Shown here one piece after another: positions 12,207-23,199 of a stretch of 64,000 nucleotides of DNA. The stretch comes from Zygnema cylindricum (Eukaryota; Streptophyta; Zygnematophyceae; Zygnematales; Zygnemataceae): positions 46,591 to 110,590 of the forward strand of contig JBBHKE010002760.1 of NCBI GenBank assembly GCA_037447655.1, in the 5' to 3' direction. The notes under the pieces are model-generated. The model saw only the letters and a program-made list of their open reading frames with translations. It did no database searches and was not told the DNA's origin. Positions within the stretch are counted from its first letter, which is position 1, and each line of letters begins with the position of its first letter. Position numbers and translations under genes: made by a program.

Positions 12207-12636
12207 AGAATTATCAGAGCAATGGCAAACTGTTTTCTGCATCTTTGACCTGTTGGTGTGATCACTCTATTTGGTGCTTTCATGTGAAACTTTGTGGAGT
12301 TATTCTAAGATATAGAATATATATATATCTGTGAAGTTTCATATTAGTCTAGTTTCTGTGTAAGATTCTTTGAGTAGTCTAAGTGGTTAGTTTGTGAAGG
12401 TGTCAACTGTTTTTGTGAAACTCTGGAGCTTATATCTTTTAGATTCCTTGGTGGATTTGGTTGTAACTTTGGAATCTTACAGTGTATATAGTATACTGCC
12501 TATTGTTTTAGTTTGAGGATATTTTGTGTTTTGTGGAGTAATCGATGCTGTGTGAAAAACAATTGTTTGAGGGGTAGTCCGTGGTGCATCTGAGAGTAAT
12601 CCATGGCTGAAATAGGCTATAGACAACACCTCCTAG

Positions 12637-13745
12637 TCTCTTTTCCTACGATCATTAAGATTGCTAGTGAGTACTCTAACAGCGGCCGCTATGTGTGGCC
12701 TTGTACAGATGATAAAGTAGATTAAACTTCCTACGACGTGTCTATAAAAAATAGACTTCGTAAACTCTCTCTCCTCTGGACTCATCTGATCATCTAAGAT
12801 TATCACTCCTCTTTCTACACTCCCATCACTTACTTTCTTCAAGTCCATGGGAGTATTAGAACTATTTGCTTTCACCATCTAGAATTTCTCAAACATATTT
12901 TATATTGTTTTTTTCTCAGTAAGTCTGATAACCCTTTTTCCCCTATCTCTCTCCATTTGGATCCCCAAAATGTATTTTGCCTCACCTAAATCCTTCATAT
13001 CAAATCTACTTCTAAGATCTTTCTTTAGCTTATTGATCTTTTCCAAAGACTTACTGAGCAGAAGCAGATCATCCACATAGATTGCAATAAAAATGACACC
13101 ATTCTCATCCTCAAACATATAGATAGAATGGTCAAAAGTGATCTAGATATATCCCAGACTAGTGAGAAACTCATCTAGTTTCTTATTCCACTGTCGCAGA
13201 GCATGCTTAAGTCCATATAAGGACTTTATGAGCCTGCAGACTTTGCTCTCTTCCCAGCCTTCACAAACCCCTCTGGTTGCCGCATGAAAATTTCGTCCTC
13301 TTACTCACCATTGAGCAAGGCGATCTTAATATCCATCTGATGGATTTCCATGTCTTCTGCTGCTGCTAGACTGAGGAGAATCCTTACTGATAGGAAACAA
13401 ACAACTTGAGCAAATGTCTCCTCATAATCAATCCCCTCATTTTTGGTGAACTCGTTTGCTACCAAGCGAGCGTTATATCTTTCAATGGTATTATCTGGGT
13501 TCAGTTTTAGTTTAAATACCTATTTACAGCTAATATGTTTTCTGTTTGGAGGACAATCCGCTAGCTCCCAAGTATTTGCTTCCATGATCGAAGCCATCCC
13601 ATCATTTATGGCTCTAATCCAACTGTCATTTTTCTGGGCTGTTCATTGTCTCCAAGTATGACTGAGGCTCATCGGGATGAGATAGCTTAGTTACCCTGTG
13701 AGCAACTTGTTTCTCTTGTACTCTTTTGCTGCTCCTTCTCCCCCC
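12637..13745 (-). pseudogene. Copia-1 reverse transcriptase (broken)
   Basis: The RVT_2-type reverse transcriptase is readable in pieces. The N-terminal part (about 13,130-13,745) has stops. The catalytic 'IYVDDLLLL' lies in the open piece 12,900-13,118, followed by 'YILGIQMERDRGKR', and the connection piece is at 12,637-12,878. RNase H is absent because the copy is cut at 12,637. Closely related to the copia-2 and copia-3 RTs in this window. Non-functional. Confidence 0.85.
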
Positions 13746-14645
13746 TTAAAACTCTGACGTTGAAATAGAGGGAAGTCTTGGGTTACTATTTATTGTCTCA
13801 TTCCCTCCCCTATCTATAGAAAATGATTCCGGTTTCTCCTCTTCTATCTCCACGAAGTCCATAGGAATATATGAGGTATCTGCTAACTCTCCTGTATCTT
13901 CGATCTCCCCTGAATCTGCAATCACTATCTCACTCATGTCCTTTTCGGGAAAAATAGAATTCTCCTTACTTTCAGACTCAAACCTGATTTTTATCTTCTT
14001 GATATGTTTGAACGGGTCAATTGACTCTCCTTGATCCATGACAACTAGGTGTTTGACCAGAATGATATCTTGCTTTGCTAAGTCATAGACTCTATATCCC
14101 TTGACATCCAAATCATATCCCTCAAAATATTCAGGTTTTCCCTTAGCATCAAGTTTCCAGTTTTCCTTATCCGTATCTAAACTGTAAACTTTGCTACCGA
14201 ATACTTTAAAGTGAGAAATATCCGGTTTCTTTCCAACCCATCTCTGATAAGGTGTCATACGTTTGACTGTTGAGGTTAGGACTTTATTTTTAATGTAGTT
14301 GGCACAGTTCATGGCTTCGGCCCAAAATCTCTTTCCTATTTTCTTGTCAGCCAACATACTGCATACACTATATCTTAGTGTTCGGTTTAACCTCTCAGCT
14401 ACCCCATCTTGTTCCGGATTATGTGGTACGGTTTTCTGGTGCTAAACTCCCTCATCTCAGAAATATTCCTCAAACTCGTTAGAGGTATATTCTCTCCCAT
14501 TATCACTCCTTATTCTCTTAATGGGGGTTCTGTGCAATTTCTCACTCCAAGCTTTAAATTCTTTAAAGTAAGTTGGTGTTTCAAACTTTGTTTTTAGGAA
14601 GTAAACTCTAAGGTACCTAGACCAATCATTTGTAATTGTCAACAT
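13746..14645 (-). pseudogene. Copia-1 integrase
   Basis: The integrase core shows 'DWSRY' and 'RSDNGREY', the latter holding the second acidic residue of the DDE triad, at 14,457-14,645. The C-terminal piece at 13,746-14,357 begins 'ADKKIGKRFWAEA' and includes 'HFKVFGSKVY', typical of the copia integrase C-terminal region, followed by an acidic linker to RT. A break between the two pieces removes the region of the catalytic Glu. Confidence 0.8.
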
Positions 14646-14707
14646 ATACCTCTTCCCTCCAACTAAGGGTACCCTTACTGGTCCCCAGATATCTGTGTGG
14701 ATTAAAT

Positions 14708-14959
14708 CTAGTACCTTTCCCCTCTATATGTGGCGGCTTTAGGAAAAGGAAGTATGTGAGCCTTACCTTGGGCACATCCACTACAGTCATCCATCATTTC
14801 ATTATCACCAAATTGAATGCCTTCTACTACACCAAGCTTCTTCATTTCCCTCAACCTATCAAAGTTCACATGCCCCAACCGCTTATGCCAAATCATCAAT
14901 TTTGGGACACCAACATAGTAAGCATTCTTCTTATCATTACTCAGGTTAAGCATAAACAT
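14708..14959 (-). pseudogene. Copia-1 GAG-pre-integrase (zinc-binding) segment
   Basis: Contains 'WHKRLGHVNF' and 'CSGCAQGKAH', the His-His-Cys-Cys arrangement of the copia GAG-pre-integrase domain that precedes the integrase core. Separated from the protease piece upstream and the integrase downstream by stops. Confidence 0.85.
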
Positions 14960-14971
14960 TCTTTGGCTACC

Positions 14972-15709
14972 CTAATCTGCATTGAAGTAGACTTCATCCC
15001 TATAGTTAGCAATAAAAACTCTGTTTCTAGTGAAGGTTTCAAACTCTTTGTCATCTAACACAGATGTATAGACAAGATTTTCACTCAGCTTGGGAATATA
15101 GAGTACATCTGAGAAAGTGAGTATAGAAGTCTCACCCTCCACTAAGACTTTAAGATCTACTGACCCCACTAGATCTGTAATAACCACTCTCCCATCCCCA
15201 TACTCTATCTCTACAGTAGGGATTTTCCTTAGCTTAATGAAGAGGTCCTTGTTACGACACAGATGCATGGATGCACCTAAGTCAATGATCCATCCTTCCT
15301 GTGGAGCTTCCCGAATTGCTTCGAGAGCACACTTTTGTCTCTGAGGGATCTCCTTCTCCTCCAAACTCTTGTCAAAAAGAAGCTCTCCATCCTCCTCAGA
15401 TGACTCGTCCTTGATCTCTATTTTCACTTTTGTGACCACAAGTGCCTTTTTCTTCCCTCTAGAAGAACACCCTCCACGTTTCTCTTGGAGCCTTAACTCC
15501 GAAAACTTGACACAATCTACGATAAAGTGTTCTGGCTTTTTACAAAAGTGATAGAGGCCTTTTGGAGCCTTTGGTCTTCCAGGCTGAACTCTTTCTCCTT
15601 TGTATGGATTTTTTGGATCTTGTCTCCACCTATCCCCTCCGGCGGCTAGAGGTTGAACGCTCTTTCCTCCCCTCCTGATCTCAATCGTGTTCTCTTGCAC
15701 AAGTATCAT
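14972..15709 (-). pseudogene. Copia-1 zinc knuckle and aspartic protease
   Basis: A 245-codon open piece. The knuckle 'HFCKKPEHFIVDC' has lost its first Cys, and its Gly-His is now Glu-His. The protease motif is 'DLGAS' where the copia standard is DSGAS (as in copia-3 at about 43,200), an active-site substitution. Downstream flap-like and C-terminal protease sequence ('YGDGR', 'VLYIP') is preserved. Confidence 0.8.
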
Positions 15710-15885
15710 GCGGACCAGTGTATTCGAATTTCATCAACTATCAATCATTTCCTGTACCCGGTACACTATATTCTCATACTCGTCGGGTAGCTTCATGATG
15801 AGGGTGTTAACTTTCATTTTTATTGTACCTGTCCATCTGGCACTCTCCATCTCCATATAAAAACAAGAAAGATCATTACAGTAGT

Positions 15886-16350
15886 CTAAATCTTTCCCCC
15901 TTTGTAAGTAAAATTTCCCAACTTTTGCTTTGCCAACTGAAGCTTTTGAATTGTACCAGCTCTATAAATCTCCACCAAACTCACCCACAAATCCTCGGCT
16001 TTGTAAACATGAAGGTGATAAGCTGTCAAGGCTTGAGTAAGGTGTCTTAGAATGAAATTTTTGTCAGCCATGTTGGTGTCTTCCCACATTTGAGTGTCGT
16101 TCTCCACGGTCTTTAAGATTGCCGCTCTGGGTGTCGTGGGAATAGGGGGAATAGGAGTAAGAAGTGTCTCTTTTTCTTTCCCCTTTTTGGACACAGTGAT
16201 GTCCGCAACATCTGCCTCCTCTGTTGCAACAGATGTTGCTACAGAAATCCTTATTCCACAAAACTCTGGTGGGGTTCCCTGAGGTGGACGTTTCACGTGT
16301 CCACTAACAATACCCCTGTATCGTTTTTCACACTGCGCCCTTGTCATCAT
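15886..16350 (-). pseudogene. Copia-1 gag N-terminal piece
   Basis: 154 codons with the UBN2-like gag pattern 'LWVSLVEIYRAGTIQ.LQLAKQKLGNFTYKGGKI', nearly the same as copia-3 gag (42,076-42,747). The true start is probably 30-40 codons upstream in the region of 16,400, where the copia-3 sequence 'VPIFNESGFIYWE' has its counterpart. A low-complexity Pro/Thr-rich stretch lies in the middle. Confidence 0.75.
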
Positions 16351-16414
16351 GGCTTACCAATAGATAATCCGTGATCCATTGAAGATGGGCACCTTAGAGG
16401 GTGGGCCTATAACC

Positions 16415-17411
16415 TGCAATTTTGTGTCCTCCATTGGACTACAAAATTTAGGAAGCCTCTAGATAGTTTTTAACTAACCCACTTCAAGCCAAAAGCACTG
16501 CTGCCCAAGAGTGCAAACTGACAATTTGACTACACTCTTGTGTAGCTTCAACTCCACTGAGTCCGTAGCAAAAAGAATCTCTGAAAAGGCCCAACTTGGG
16601 CAATAAATTATGAGGCAATAAAAATGCCAATTTGTACAAACTCTCAAAGGGAGAGGTGACTACCTACTAAAATTTACTAAGTCCTAATTCCCTCTCACAA
16701 CCCCTATCTACTGAAAGTACGACCCAATCATACAACTCTGCAGTACAGAAAAGTACTACTGCCGGTGTACTTTTTGTACGGCCTATGTACAACAAGGCCA
16801 TTAAGTGGACACGTGTCCACATTTTACTTGTCCGTATGTTCTTTGGAATTCTCGCGACCAAATGTCATCTCTCCACATGGCGCCAGTTCATCCCATGTCA
16901 CAAAATGCCAAAGTGACCATTCCGGGATCTCGGCGATGATCTGCGCAGTTGGTTAAAAAATGGCGTTCAATTTTGACTGTCGAAACAAATGTGCGATTCA
17001 TTTGTTTCGTGTGGTATGATGTTCGCACTGTATTCAACTAGTTCTATGCCTTTTCATTTGTATTTCCGTCAATCAGTTTATAGATCAGAACACAGTTTAA
17101 ATATTAATCATACCCTATATACTTTAACAAACTTCTACAACAAACCGGTTAGAGATGACGGCTACGCCTCGCTCTCCTGGTCAAGGGTTCGAGTACTGCC
17201 GGACTCAACCTATTGTTGAGAGTGACATAAGTCACTCTTTAGTCCTGCTTATTAGGCTTAGGTAGCCATGGCTTCATTTCTCTTTCTCTCTCTCTCCTTC
17301 ACTGACTACAACAAGTATGGGGGATTGAGAGGAAAGGTGGAAGCAAGTTGCTTGCTCTTTAATTTTATTTTTGACCTAGAAAATATCCTATAAATCTAGT
17401 GATTTTCAACA
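16415..17411 (-). mobile_element. Copia-1 5' LTR (family L2, 997 bp)
   Basis: Minus-strand LTR with terminal TG...CA: starts TGTTGAAAATC at 17,411 and ends ACAAAATTGCA at 16,415, next to the gag leader. Full-length sister of the copia-3 5' LTR. It carries the tRNA-like block at 17,145-17,205, the hairpin region at 16,745-16,785 and a TATA-like box on the minus strand near 16,630. Plus-strand copia-2 sequence begins immediately at 17,412. Confidence 0.85.
17145..17205 (+). other. tRNA-like module, antisense within L2 LTR
   Basis: Contains 'GGTTAGAG' (D-arm / A-box-like) and, about 30 nt later, 'GGGTTCGAGTACTGCC', close to the tRNA B-box consensus GGTTCGANTCC. It lies antisense to the LTR. It lacks a full acceptor stem, so this is not a functional tRNA gene. 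Equivalent blocks occur in other LTRs here (41,278-41,345 and 61,615-61,675). Confidence 0.55.
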
Positions 17412-18248
17412 GTTCCACAAAAAAGGCTTAAGGAGAGGAGCCAGTTTTTAATGAGTTCATAGTGAAGATGGACAGTTTTCAAATGATGTGATTCAGTCTG
17501 AAATATATATAATGGAAGAAGAGGAAGAAGAAGAAAAACATCAGAATTTAATTGAAAGAGGAGACGAAGAAAGGAAAAAAGAAACCCGAAAATGCCATCA
17601 ATTCCAGCATCATAATTTGACGGAGGACAAAGGAACAGCAAACAAATTCAAGAAAGACACTTGAATAACAAGGTTACTAAGCTATCACACCCAAGTGAGC
17701 CAAAGACATATCAGGAGGCAGTGAACAGTATGGAGAACAAATGATGGATCACTGCCATTAATGAGGAGTTGGCTTCCATAATGGAGGCAAACACATGGGA
17801 TCTGGTGGACTGCTCGCTTGACAGAAAACTGATTGGATGTAAGTGGGCTTTCAAACTTAAACTGAATCATGACAATACCATCGAGGGATATAGGGCTTAG
17901 CTAGTGGCTAAAGGGTATACACAGAAAGAGGGTATTGATTATGAAGAGACCTTTGCTCCTCTAATCATATTCCCATCAGTCCCAATTCTCCCAAGCTTAG
18001 CGACAGCGGAAGACATAAAGATTCACCAGATGGACATAAAAATTGCTTTTCTTAATTGAGAACTTGAAGAGGAGATCTTCATAAAGCAGCCGGAGGGATT
18101 CGTGGAAAAGGGTGACGAAAACAAGGTATGAACGCTAATAAAATCATTATTTGGGTTGAAGCATGCTCCACGAAAATTGAACAAGAAATTGGACAAATTT
18201 TTGACCAGACTTGGATATATAAGGATTAGCTAAAATCACTCAATCTAC
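17412..18248 (+). pseudogene. Copia-2 integrase-RT linker and RT N-terminus (broken)
   Basis: Plus-strand copia pol fragment that begins abruptly at the LTR boundary. RT fingers and palm are readable across stops: 'KLIGCKWAFKLKLNHDNTIEGY', then 'LVAKGYTQKEGIDYEETFAP', 'HQMDIKIAFLN' and 'SLFGLKHAP'. At least four in-frame stops, several consistent with point mutation of Trp, Gln or Arg codons. It continues in the same frame into the open piece at 18,249. Confidence 0.8.
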
Positions 18249-19283
18249 TTGTTTGAAGATGAGGAAAGTGCTATATTTATAGCAGTGTATGTTGATGATT
18301 TACTGGTTTTAAGTCAGTCACTAGAAAAGATAAGCAAGCTGAAGAAATACTTAAAAGGTCGGTTTGATATGAAAGATTTAGGAGAGGCTAAATATATCTT
18401 AGGTATTCAAATGGAGAGGGATAGGGGGAAAAGAATAATCACACTAATACAGAAAGAGGCTATAGGAAATATGTTAGAAAAAATCCAAATGGAGAAAGCC
18501 AACAGCTGCTCTACTCCAATAGAATTGAACAAAGTGAGTGAGGGGAGCTTGGAGGAAGGTATTATGATCTTACATGATCATATGAGTGAAAAAGAGGAAA
18601 CGTTCATGAGAGGCATTCCATATAGACTGGTTGTAGGCAGTCTAATCTACTTTATGAACTGCACTAGGCCTGATATTGTAGCAGCGATAGGAATTCTGAG
18701 CAGGAGTCTACACGATCGTAGAAAGAGAGATTGGAAGGCAGCCAAAAGAGTCATGAGATATTTAGTGGGAATTCGGGATTTATGGTTGCATTTGGGTGGG
18801 GATAACACTTATATCACTACATGGAGTGATGCCAGTAATGGAGATGCGCCGATAAGAAGATGCACTTCTGGGTATGTACTTTATGTTGGAAATGGTGCTT
18901 GGAATTGGAGCAGTAAGCAACGAAAGGTGATTGTTGAGTCCACCACGAAGGCTGTGTATATGGCCTCTTTTTCAGTAGAGAAAGAACTAATGTGGGTCAA
19001 GTCATTGTTGCAAGAGCTTTGTTTTATAGAGGTTGGAACACTGAATTTTTTTTGTGATAATCAGGGTGCAATAGCTATCGCAGAAAAGCCTAAACCTCAC
19101 TTTAAGGCAAAACACATGGAAATAAGATTAAGTTTTGTAAGAGAAAAAGTGAAGAACAAAGTGATTAGTTTAGAATATATGTTGGACGGAGAAATGGTAG
19201 CTAACATGATAACAGAGCCTGTTCCCTCTCCCAAATTAAACTTCTGTAGAGATAGATGTGGGTTGAAACTAAAAGTAGGCTAG
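18249..19283 (+). CDS. Copia-2 RT palm/connection and RNase H (open 344 codons, partial pol)
   Basis: The longest intact copia frame in the window. RT catalytic 'VYVDDLLVL' is at residues ~14-22, the connection with 'GSLIYFMNCTRPDI' near 134-147, and an RNase H domain follows. The RNase H has 'WSDASNGD' and 'CDNQGAIAIA', but the usual STEAEY is 'STTKAVYM', so the catalytic Glu is lost. It ends at a TAG followed by a purine tract and the 3' LTR at 19,297. Without gag, protease, integrase and the RT N-terminus it cannot act alone. Confidence 0.8.
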   Translation: MFEDEESAIFIAVYVDDLLVLSQSLEKISKLKKYLKGRFDMKDLGEAKYILGIQMERDRGKRIITLIQKEAIGNMLEKIQMEKANSCSTPIELNKVSEGSLEEGIMILHDHMSEKEETFMRGIPYRLVVGSLIYFMNCTRPDIVAAIGILSRSLHDRRKRDWKAAKRVMRYLVGIRDLWLHLGGDNTYITTWSDASNGDAPIRRCTSGYVLYVGNGAWNWSSKQRKVIVESTTKAVYMASFSVEKELMWVKSLLQELCFIEVGTLNFFCDNQGAIAIAEKPKPHFKAKHMEIRLSFVREKVKNKVISLEYMLDGEMVANMITEPVPSPKLNFCRDRCGLKLKVG

Positions 19284-19296
19284 AAAAAAACGGGAG

Positions 19297-19983
19297 TGTA
19301 AAAATTAGGAATTAATAATGTATTTTCTAGGTCTTGAAATAGAAAAGAAAAAAGGTTAGATAACTTAATCTGTCTGACTCCTAATCTCACTCTCGAAGTC
19401 TCTAAACTTGTTGTAGTTATTGGAGACTTAGGAGAGAGATATGGAGCCATGGTTGAAAGTAGAGGGGTAAGAAGATAGGGGAGAATAAGAGTGACAAAGT
19501 CACTCTTACACAAAAACGTGAGTTTGGCAAGACTCGAACCTTTGACTGGCAAAGCTACGCGTAGCCGTCCGCTCTAACCGGTAAGTTGTAGAAGATCGTT
19601 GAAGTATATAGGGTTCGATAAGTACTTAAAGGTAATAGAGTACCATAAATCATTTAACTGGTTATAGGGACGTAGCATAACATAGAACCAATTGTAGAAT
19701 ACCCTGCATAAAACAAATATACCTGATATTTGTTTGAACGGATGACATTAAAAGCATGTCAACATCAAACAACTAATATTTGAGCCGACATCACGCAATG
19801 GCACCTTTGGCGGTTTTCGGACATAACATCACTGAATGACACATGGCAGAATCCCATTGCATTGCGGATCTGACGGAGTACACCAAAACAAGATAAGGGT
19901 CGACAGACGTCTCCTGCTAAGCAACATCGTACACTCATCATACAGAAAGTAAAATTATATCGGCTCTATTCCCCCACAGAAAT
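19297..19983 (+). mobile_element. Copia-2 3' LTR, truncated
   Basis: Begins TGTAAAAATTAGG straight after a purine-rich stretch (AAAAAAACGGGAG, polypurine tract) downstream of the pol stop. Contains the shared LTR block 'TATTTTCTAGGTCT' and an antisense tRNA-like block near 19,530-19,580. About the last third is missing; an L1 LTR on the other strand follows from about 19,984. Confidence 0.75.
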
Positions 19984-20960
19984 TGTAGATCCAAAGAAGC
20001 TTATCTAGATAGTGCCCACTACAAGTTGATACAAACCCAAATGACTGACACCTTGACAGTGAAAACCCCTATAAAGCTTAACCCCTGTGAAGGAAGACTT
20101 TCTTTGTGCTTTGTTTCTCCACAGAATGCAAAGTTAAAATATGAGTATTTGAACACAATACCCAACTTTGAATTTCCCTTAGAAATACCGCCACCTTGGC
20201 ATGGAAAAGCTTACATAGACTACACTCTTGTGTAGAATACACTCCTTTGAGTACGCAGCAAAAAGAATCACTAAAAATGGTCAAACTAGTGAGTTGTTAT
20301 GTAATGAAAAGTTTGCGGATTTATAAAGATGTCCTCTAGGAGAGAGGCGGCTACCTACTATTTTTCTAAGTCCTAAACCTTACTCTAAATCCTCTACTAT
20401 TGGAGTACGGCACCAATTAAAACAATGTATTGTACAGAAAAGTACAAATGCCGGAGTACTTTTTGTACGGACATTGTACGTCATTGCCAAAATGTTGACA
20501 CTTGCGTTATTCGGATTTGTCGTCATACTCTTTGGAGATGCCGCAAGCAAATGATATATTGCAACGTGTATCCAGAGTGGAAGCATCTGAAAACCGCCAA
20601 GGCGGCTATTCCGGAATCTGGGCTCGCACCATGGCCGTTGATCAAGGTCGGCTTTTGATACAGACCGTTGAAACAAATGTCCGTATCATTTGTTTCGTTC
20701 GGTATATAAGGTATAACAGTTTCTATGCTCTAAGAGTCCGTTGTATCAGCTAAATGGAAATCTCTATATGTACACATCTAAGTATCTATCGTACCCTATA
20801 TACCTTATCATTGGTCCTATACTATATAATAAAGCTAGCGGCTACCGGCTACTCAGATGGACGGTAGGTATCAAGATCAAATCGTGGTACCGACAGCCTT
20901 TGTGGTATAGACTATGTATTAGCCTATTCTTTGTCTCCTTGGACAGCCATGGTTCTAGCT
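19984..20960 (-). mobile_element. L1 LTR fragment, minus strand
   Basis: Starts near the LTR 3' end ('AGATCCAAAGAAGCTTATCTAG', matching 58,265-58,290) and runs to 20,960, where it stops inside the LTR ('GCCATGGTTCTAGCT') exactly where another L1 LTR begins in plus orientation. This is what insertion of the second LTR into the first would leave, but no continuation is found beyond 22,146. Confidence 0.7.
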
Positions 20961-22145
20961 TGTTGATATTTGTGTATTTTCTAGGTCTGTAATAGGATAG
21001 AAAAAGGCAGAGGCAGTCTGCCTCTAACTCCCCTCTCCAAGCCCCCACACTTGTTGTAGTCACTGAAGGCTGGATAGGGAGCTAGAGCCATGACTGCCTA
21101 AGCTCTCTAGAGAAGACAAGGGGTAAATTAGTAAGACTTACCAAAAGGTATTTGACGGACCGAGGAATTGATCCTAGTACCTATCGTCCGTCAACTCGCA
21201 ATTAGCCGGTGACTTTATCCATTTCGACTAGAGTTGGTATTACTACGTATGGGGTTTGATAATTATTTATATAGTTACACGTAGACTAGTTCATTTAACT
21301 GGAAATATATACGTATTGCATAGATACAGTTATGGATAGTACGGAGTACAGATTTATTTATGAAACGGATACCGCGTATTTGGTTCGACCGCGAAACAAA
21401 TACCGCGCGTCTATTTTCAACGGCTAACAATATAGCCAGATTTGATCGGACGGCCACGATAGACACCGCGATCGCGGGATATGTACTTTTGGCAGTTTGC
21501 GGTCATCGCCACATAGGATGACACATGGTTCGTCAACATTGGATTGCGGCGACACCGAAGATTACGGGAACAAATAGATATATGACATGTGTTGACATTT
21601 CAGCCATATCGTACGATTGTCGTACAGAAAGTACACCGGCACTTGTACTTATCTGTACAGTACATTGATGTGATTGGTGCCGTACGTCGGTAGATAGGGT
21701 CTTAGAGTGAGAATAGGACTTAGAATATTTTGTGTAGCTAGTCGCCTCTCCCAGAGAGCATCTTGTATAAATGGCAAACTTTGGTCAGCCATAACTATCA
21801 ATTTACTTGACCATTTTCAGTGATTCTTTTTGCTGCAGACTCACGGGAGTCCAAGCTACACAAGGGTGTAGTCGGTCAGTGTTTTTGTCTGCCAGGGTGG
21901 CTGAATTTCTGAAGGAAAGTCAAAGTGGGTGAATGTGTCCAAATCGCTTATTCAAACTTTGCATTCTGTGGTGGAACTGAGCACACAGAAAGTGTTATTT
22001 CACAGGGGTGAATATATATTGGGGTTCTAACTGTCAAGGGGTCAGTCATTTGGGTTTATATCAACTTGGAGTCGGCACTATCTAGATTAGCTTCTTTTGG
22101 ATATGCTTACTCTGAGGGCCAATGGAGGTCTCAGAGTTTCACTGT
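20961..22145 (+). mobile_element. L1 LTR, complete (~1.18 kb)
   Basis: Begins TGTTGATATTTG and ends around 'GAGTTTCACTGT', directly followed by TGGACC, which resembles the primer-binding site next to the gypsy 5' LTR (58,217-58,230). Contains the antisense tRNA-like block (about 21,155-21,240), the hairpin (about 21,612-21,660) and a TATA-like box at 21,766. The downstream sequence is not recognisable as gag, so this is a solo LTR or a truncated element. Confidence 0.75.
21766..21774 (+). promoter_or_regulatory. TATA-like box of L1 LTR
   Basis: TATAAATGG, about 105 bp downstream of the LTR hairpin. The same arrangement is at 41,850 in the copia-3 LTR (TATAAATT). Position and conservation suggest the core promoter of the LTR. 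Confidence 0.55.
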
Positions 22146-22429
22146 TGGACCTTCACGGTCAACCGAGACAAATCTCAAAATATCCTTTTACAACAATACC
22201 GTTCTATCTACATTCCGCGGCGTTGCTATACCGTTAAGACGCGTTGCTTTGTTGCGCTGCTATGCTGCTACGCTACTAAGTAGCTACGCCGTTAAGTTGC
22301 TACACTGCTATGTTGCGTTGGTCTGGAATCGCAGCTGCGCTGCTCTGACACCGCAACTATAGCAGCCTTCTTGCTAGCTACCAAGTACCCAATCTTGTAA
22401 CCCTGTTACAGGCAGCTATGAAAAGATAT
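22146..22429. other. GC-richer degenerate repeats, no gene
   Basis: Loose repeats of 'TTGCTATGCTGCTACG' type around 22,215-22,375, similar in flavour to the family B 3' UTR repeats. No coding sequence recognised. Confidence 0.4.
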
Positions 22430-23105
22430 GGCTGCGGTGCACAATATGGCTGCCAACCAACGATATGGCTGCATCCCAACGCTATGGTTGCTACCCAACG
22501 ATATGGCTGCCATGCAACAATGTGACTAACTGACAGCCACGCCACGATATGGCTGCTATAACACGAATTAGATTTAATGGCACGATATTGTTGATTTGCC
22601 ACGATATTGTCGCCATTCTACGATATGGCTGCCATGCCCCGATATACCTACCATGCTACGACATATCTGCCATGGCACGATATATTTGCCATGCCCCAAT
22701 ATATCTGCTATGGCACTATATATCTGCCATGCCATGATAAATCTGCCATGACACGATATATCTGCCATGCCCCGATATATCTGCCATGCCGCGATATACC
22801 TGCCATGGCACGATATATATGCCATGACACAATATACCTGCCATGCCCCCATATATCTGCCATGCCGCGACATATCTGTCATGGCACAATATATCTGCCA
22901 TGCACCGATGTATCTGCCATGCACCGATACATCTGCCATGACCCGATATATCTGCCATGGCACGATATATATGCCATGCCCCAATATATCTGCGATGGCG
23001 GGATATATCTGTCATGTCACGATATATTTGCCATTCCACGATATAGCGCATTCTACGATATATCTGCCATGGCCCGATATATAGCGCCATTCCGCGATAT
23101 ATCGT
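22430..23105. repeat. 19-bp minisatellite
   Basis: About 35 imperfect copies of 'CGATATATCTGCCATGNNN'; early copies read 'CGATATGGCTGCCATGCAA'. Because 3 x 19 bp makes a 57-bp reading cycle, all frames stay open for long stretches on both strands and give spurious Tyr/Cys/His-rich proteins of up to about 200 codons. Confidence 0.9.
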
Positions 23106-23199
23106 TTGGACATAATTGTCCAAATTGTCAAAAAAGCGTTTTTTGTGGATGGCCCTGCTAAGCAACTTGCGGAGCCGTTGAATACTGTTGACAAACCAA

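Larger units (their letters stand above)
9231..12636 (+). mobile_element. Family B LTR retrotransposon, copy A (gag-only, rearranged)
   Basis: Order along the plus strand: 5'-truncated gag, acidic ORF, basic ORF, repeat-rich 3' UTR, LTR (11,684-12,206), then 5'-UTR sequence and the first codons of gag again. No protease, integrase or RT is visible, so this looks non-autonomous. The order 3' UTR - LTR - 5' UTR - gag start is what a tandem or circular arrangement gives, not a single insertion. The left end is cut by satellite B and the right end by copia-1. Confidence 0.7.
12637..16414 (-). mobile_element. Copia-1: internal region of a Ty1/copia element, 3' truncated
   Basis: Minus-strand relic with gag, zinc knuckle, protease, GAG-pre-integrase, integrase and RT in copia order, preceded by its LTR at 16,415-17,411. 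It ends inside the RT/RNase H connection at about 12,637, where family B DNA begins; RNase H and the 3' LTR are missing. Several frameshifts and stops separate the open segments. Confidence 0.9.

Noticed and set aside
20961-22145. L1 LTR as 5' LTR of a complete element
   Set aside because: Only a TGGACC-like start follows; no gag or pol is recognisable before the minisatellite.
22549-23161. Long Tyr/Cys/His-rich open frames on both strands
   Set aside because: Produced by the 19-bp minisatellite (57-bp reading cycle); no start context, no domain.
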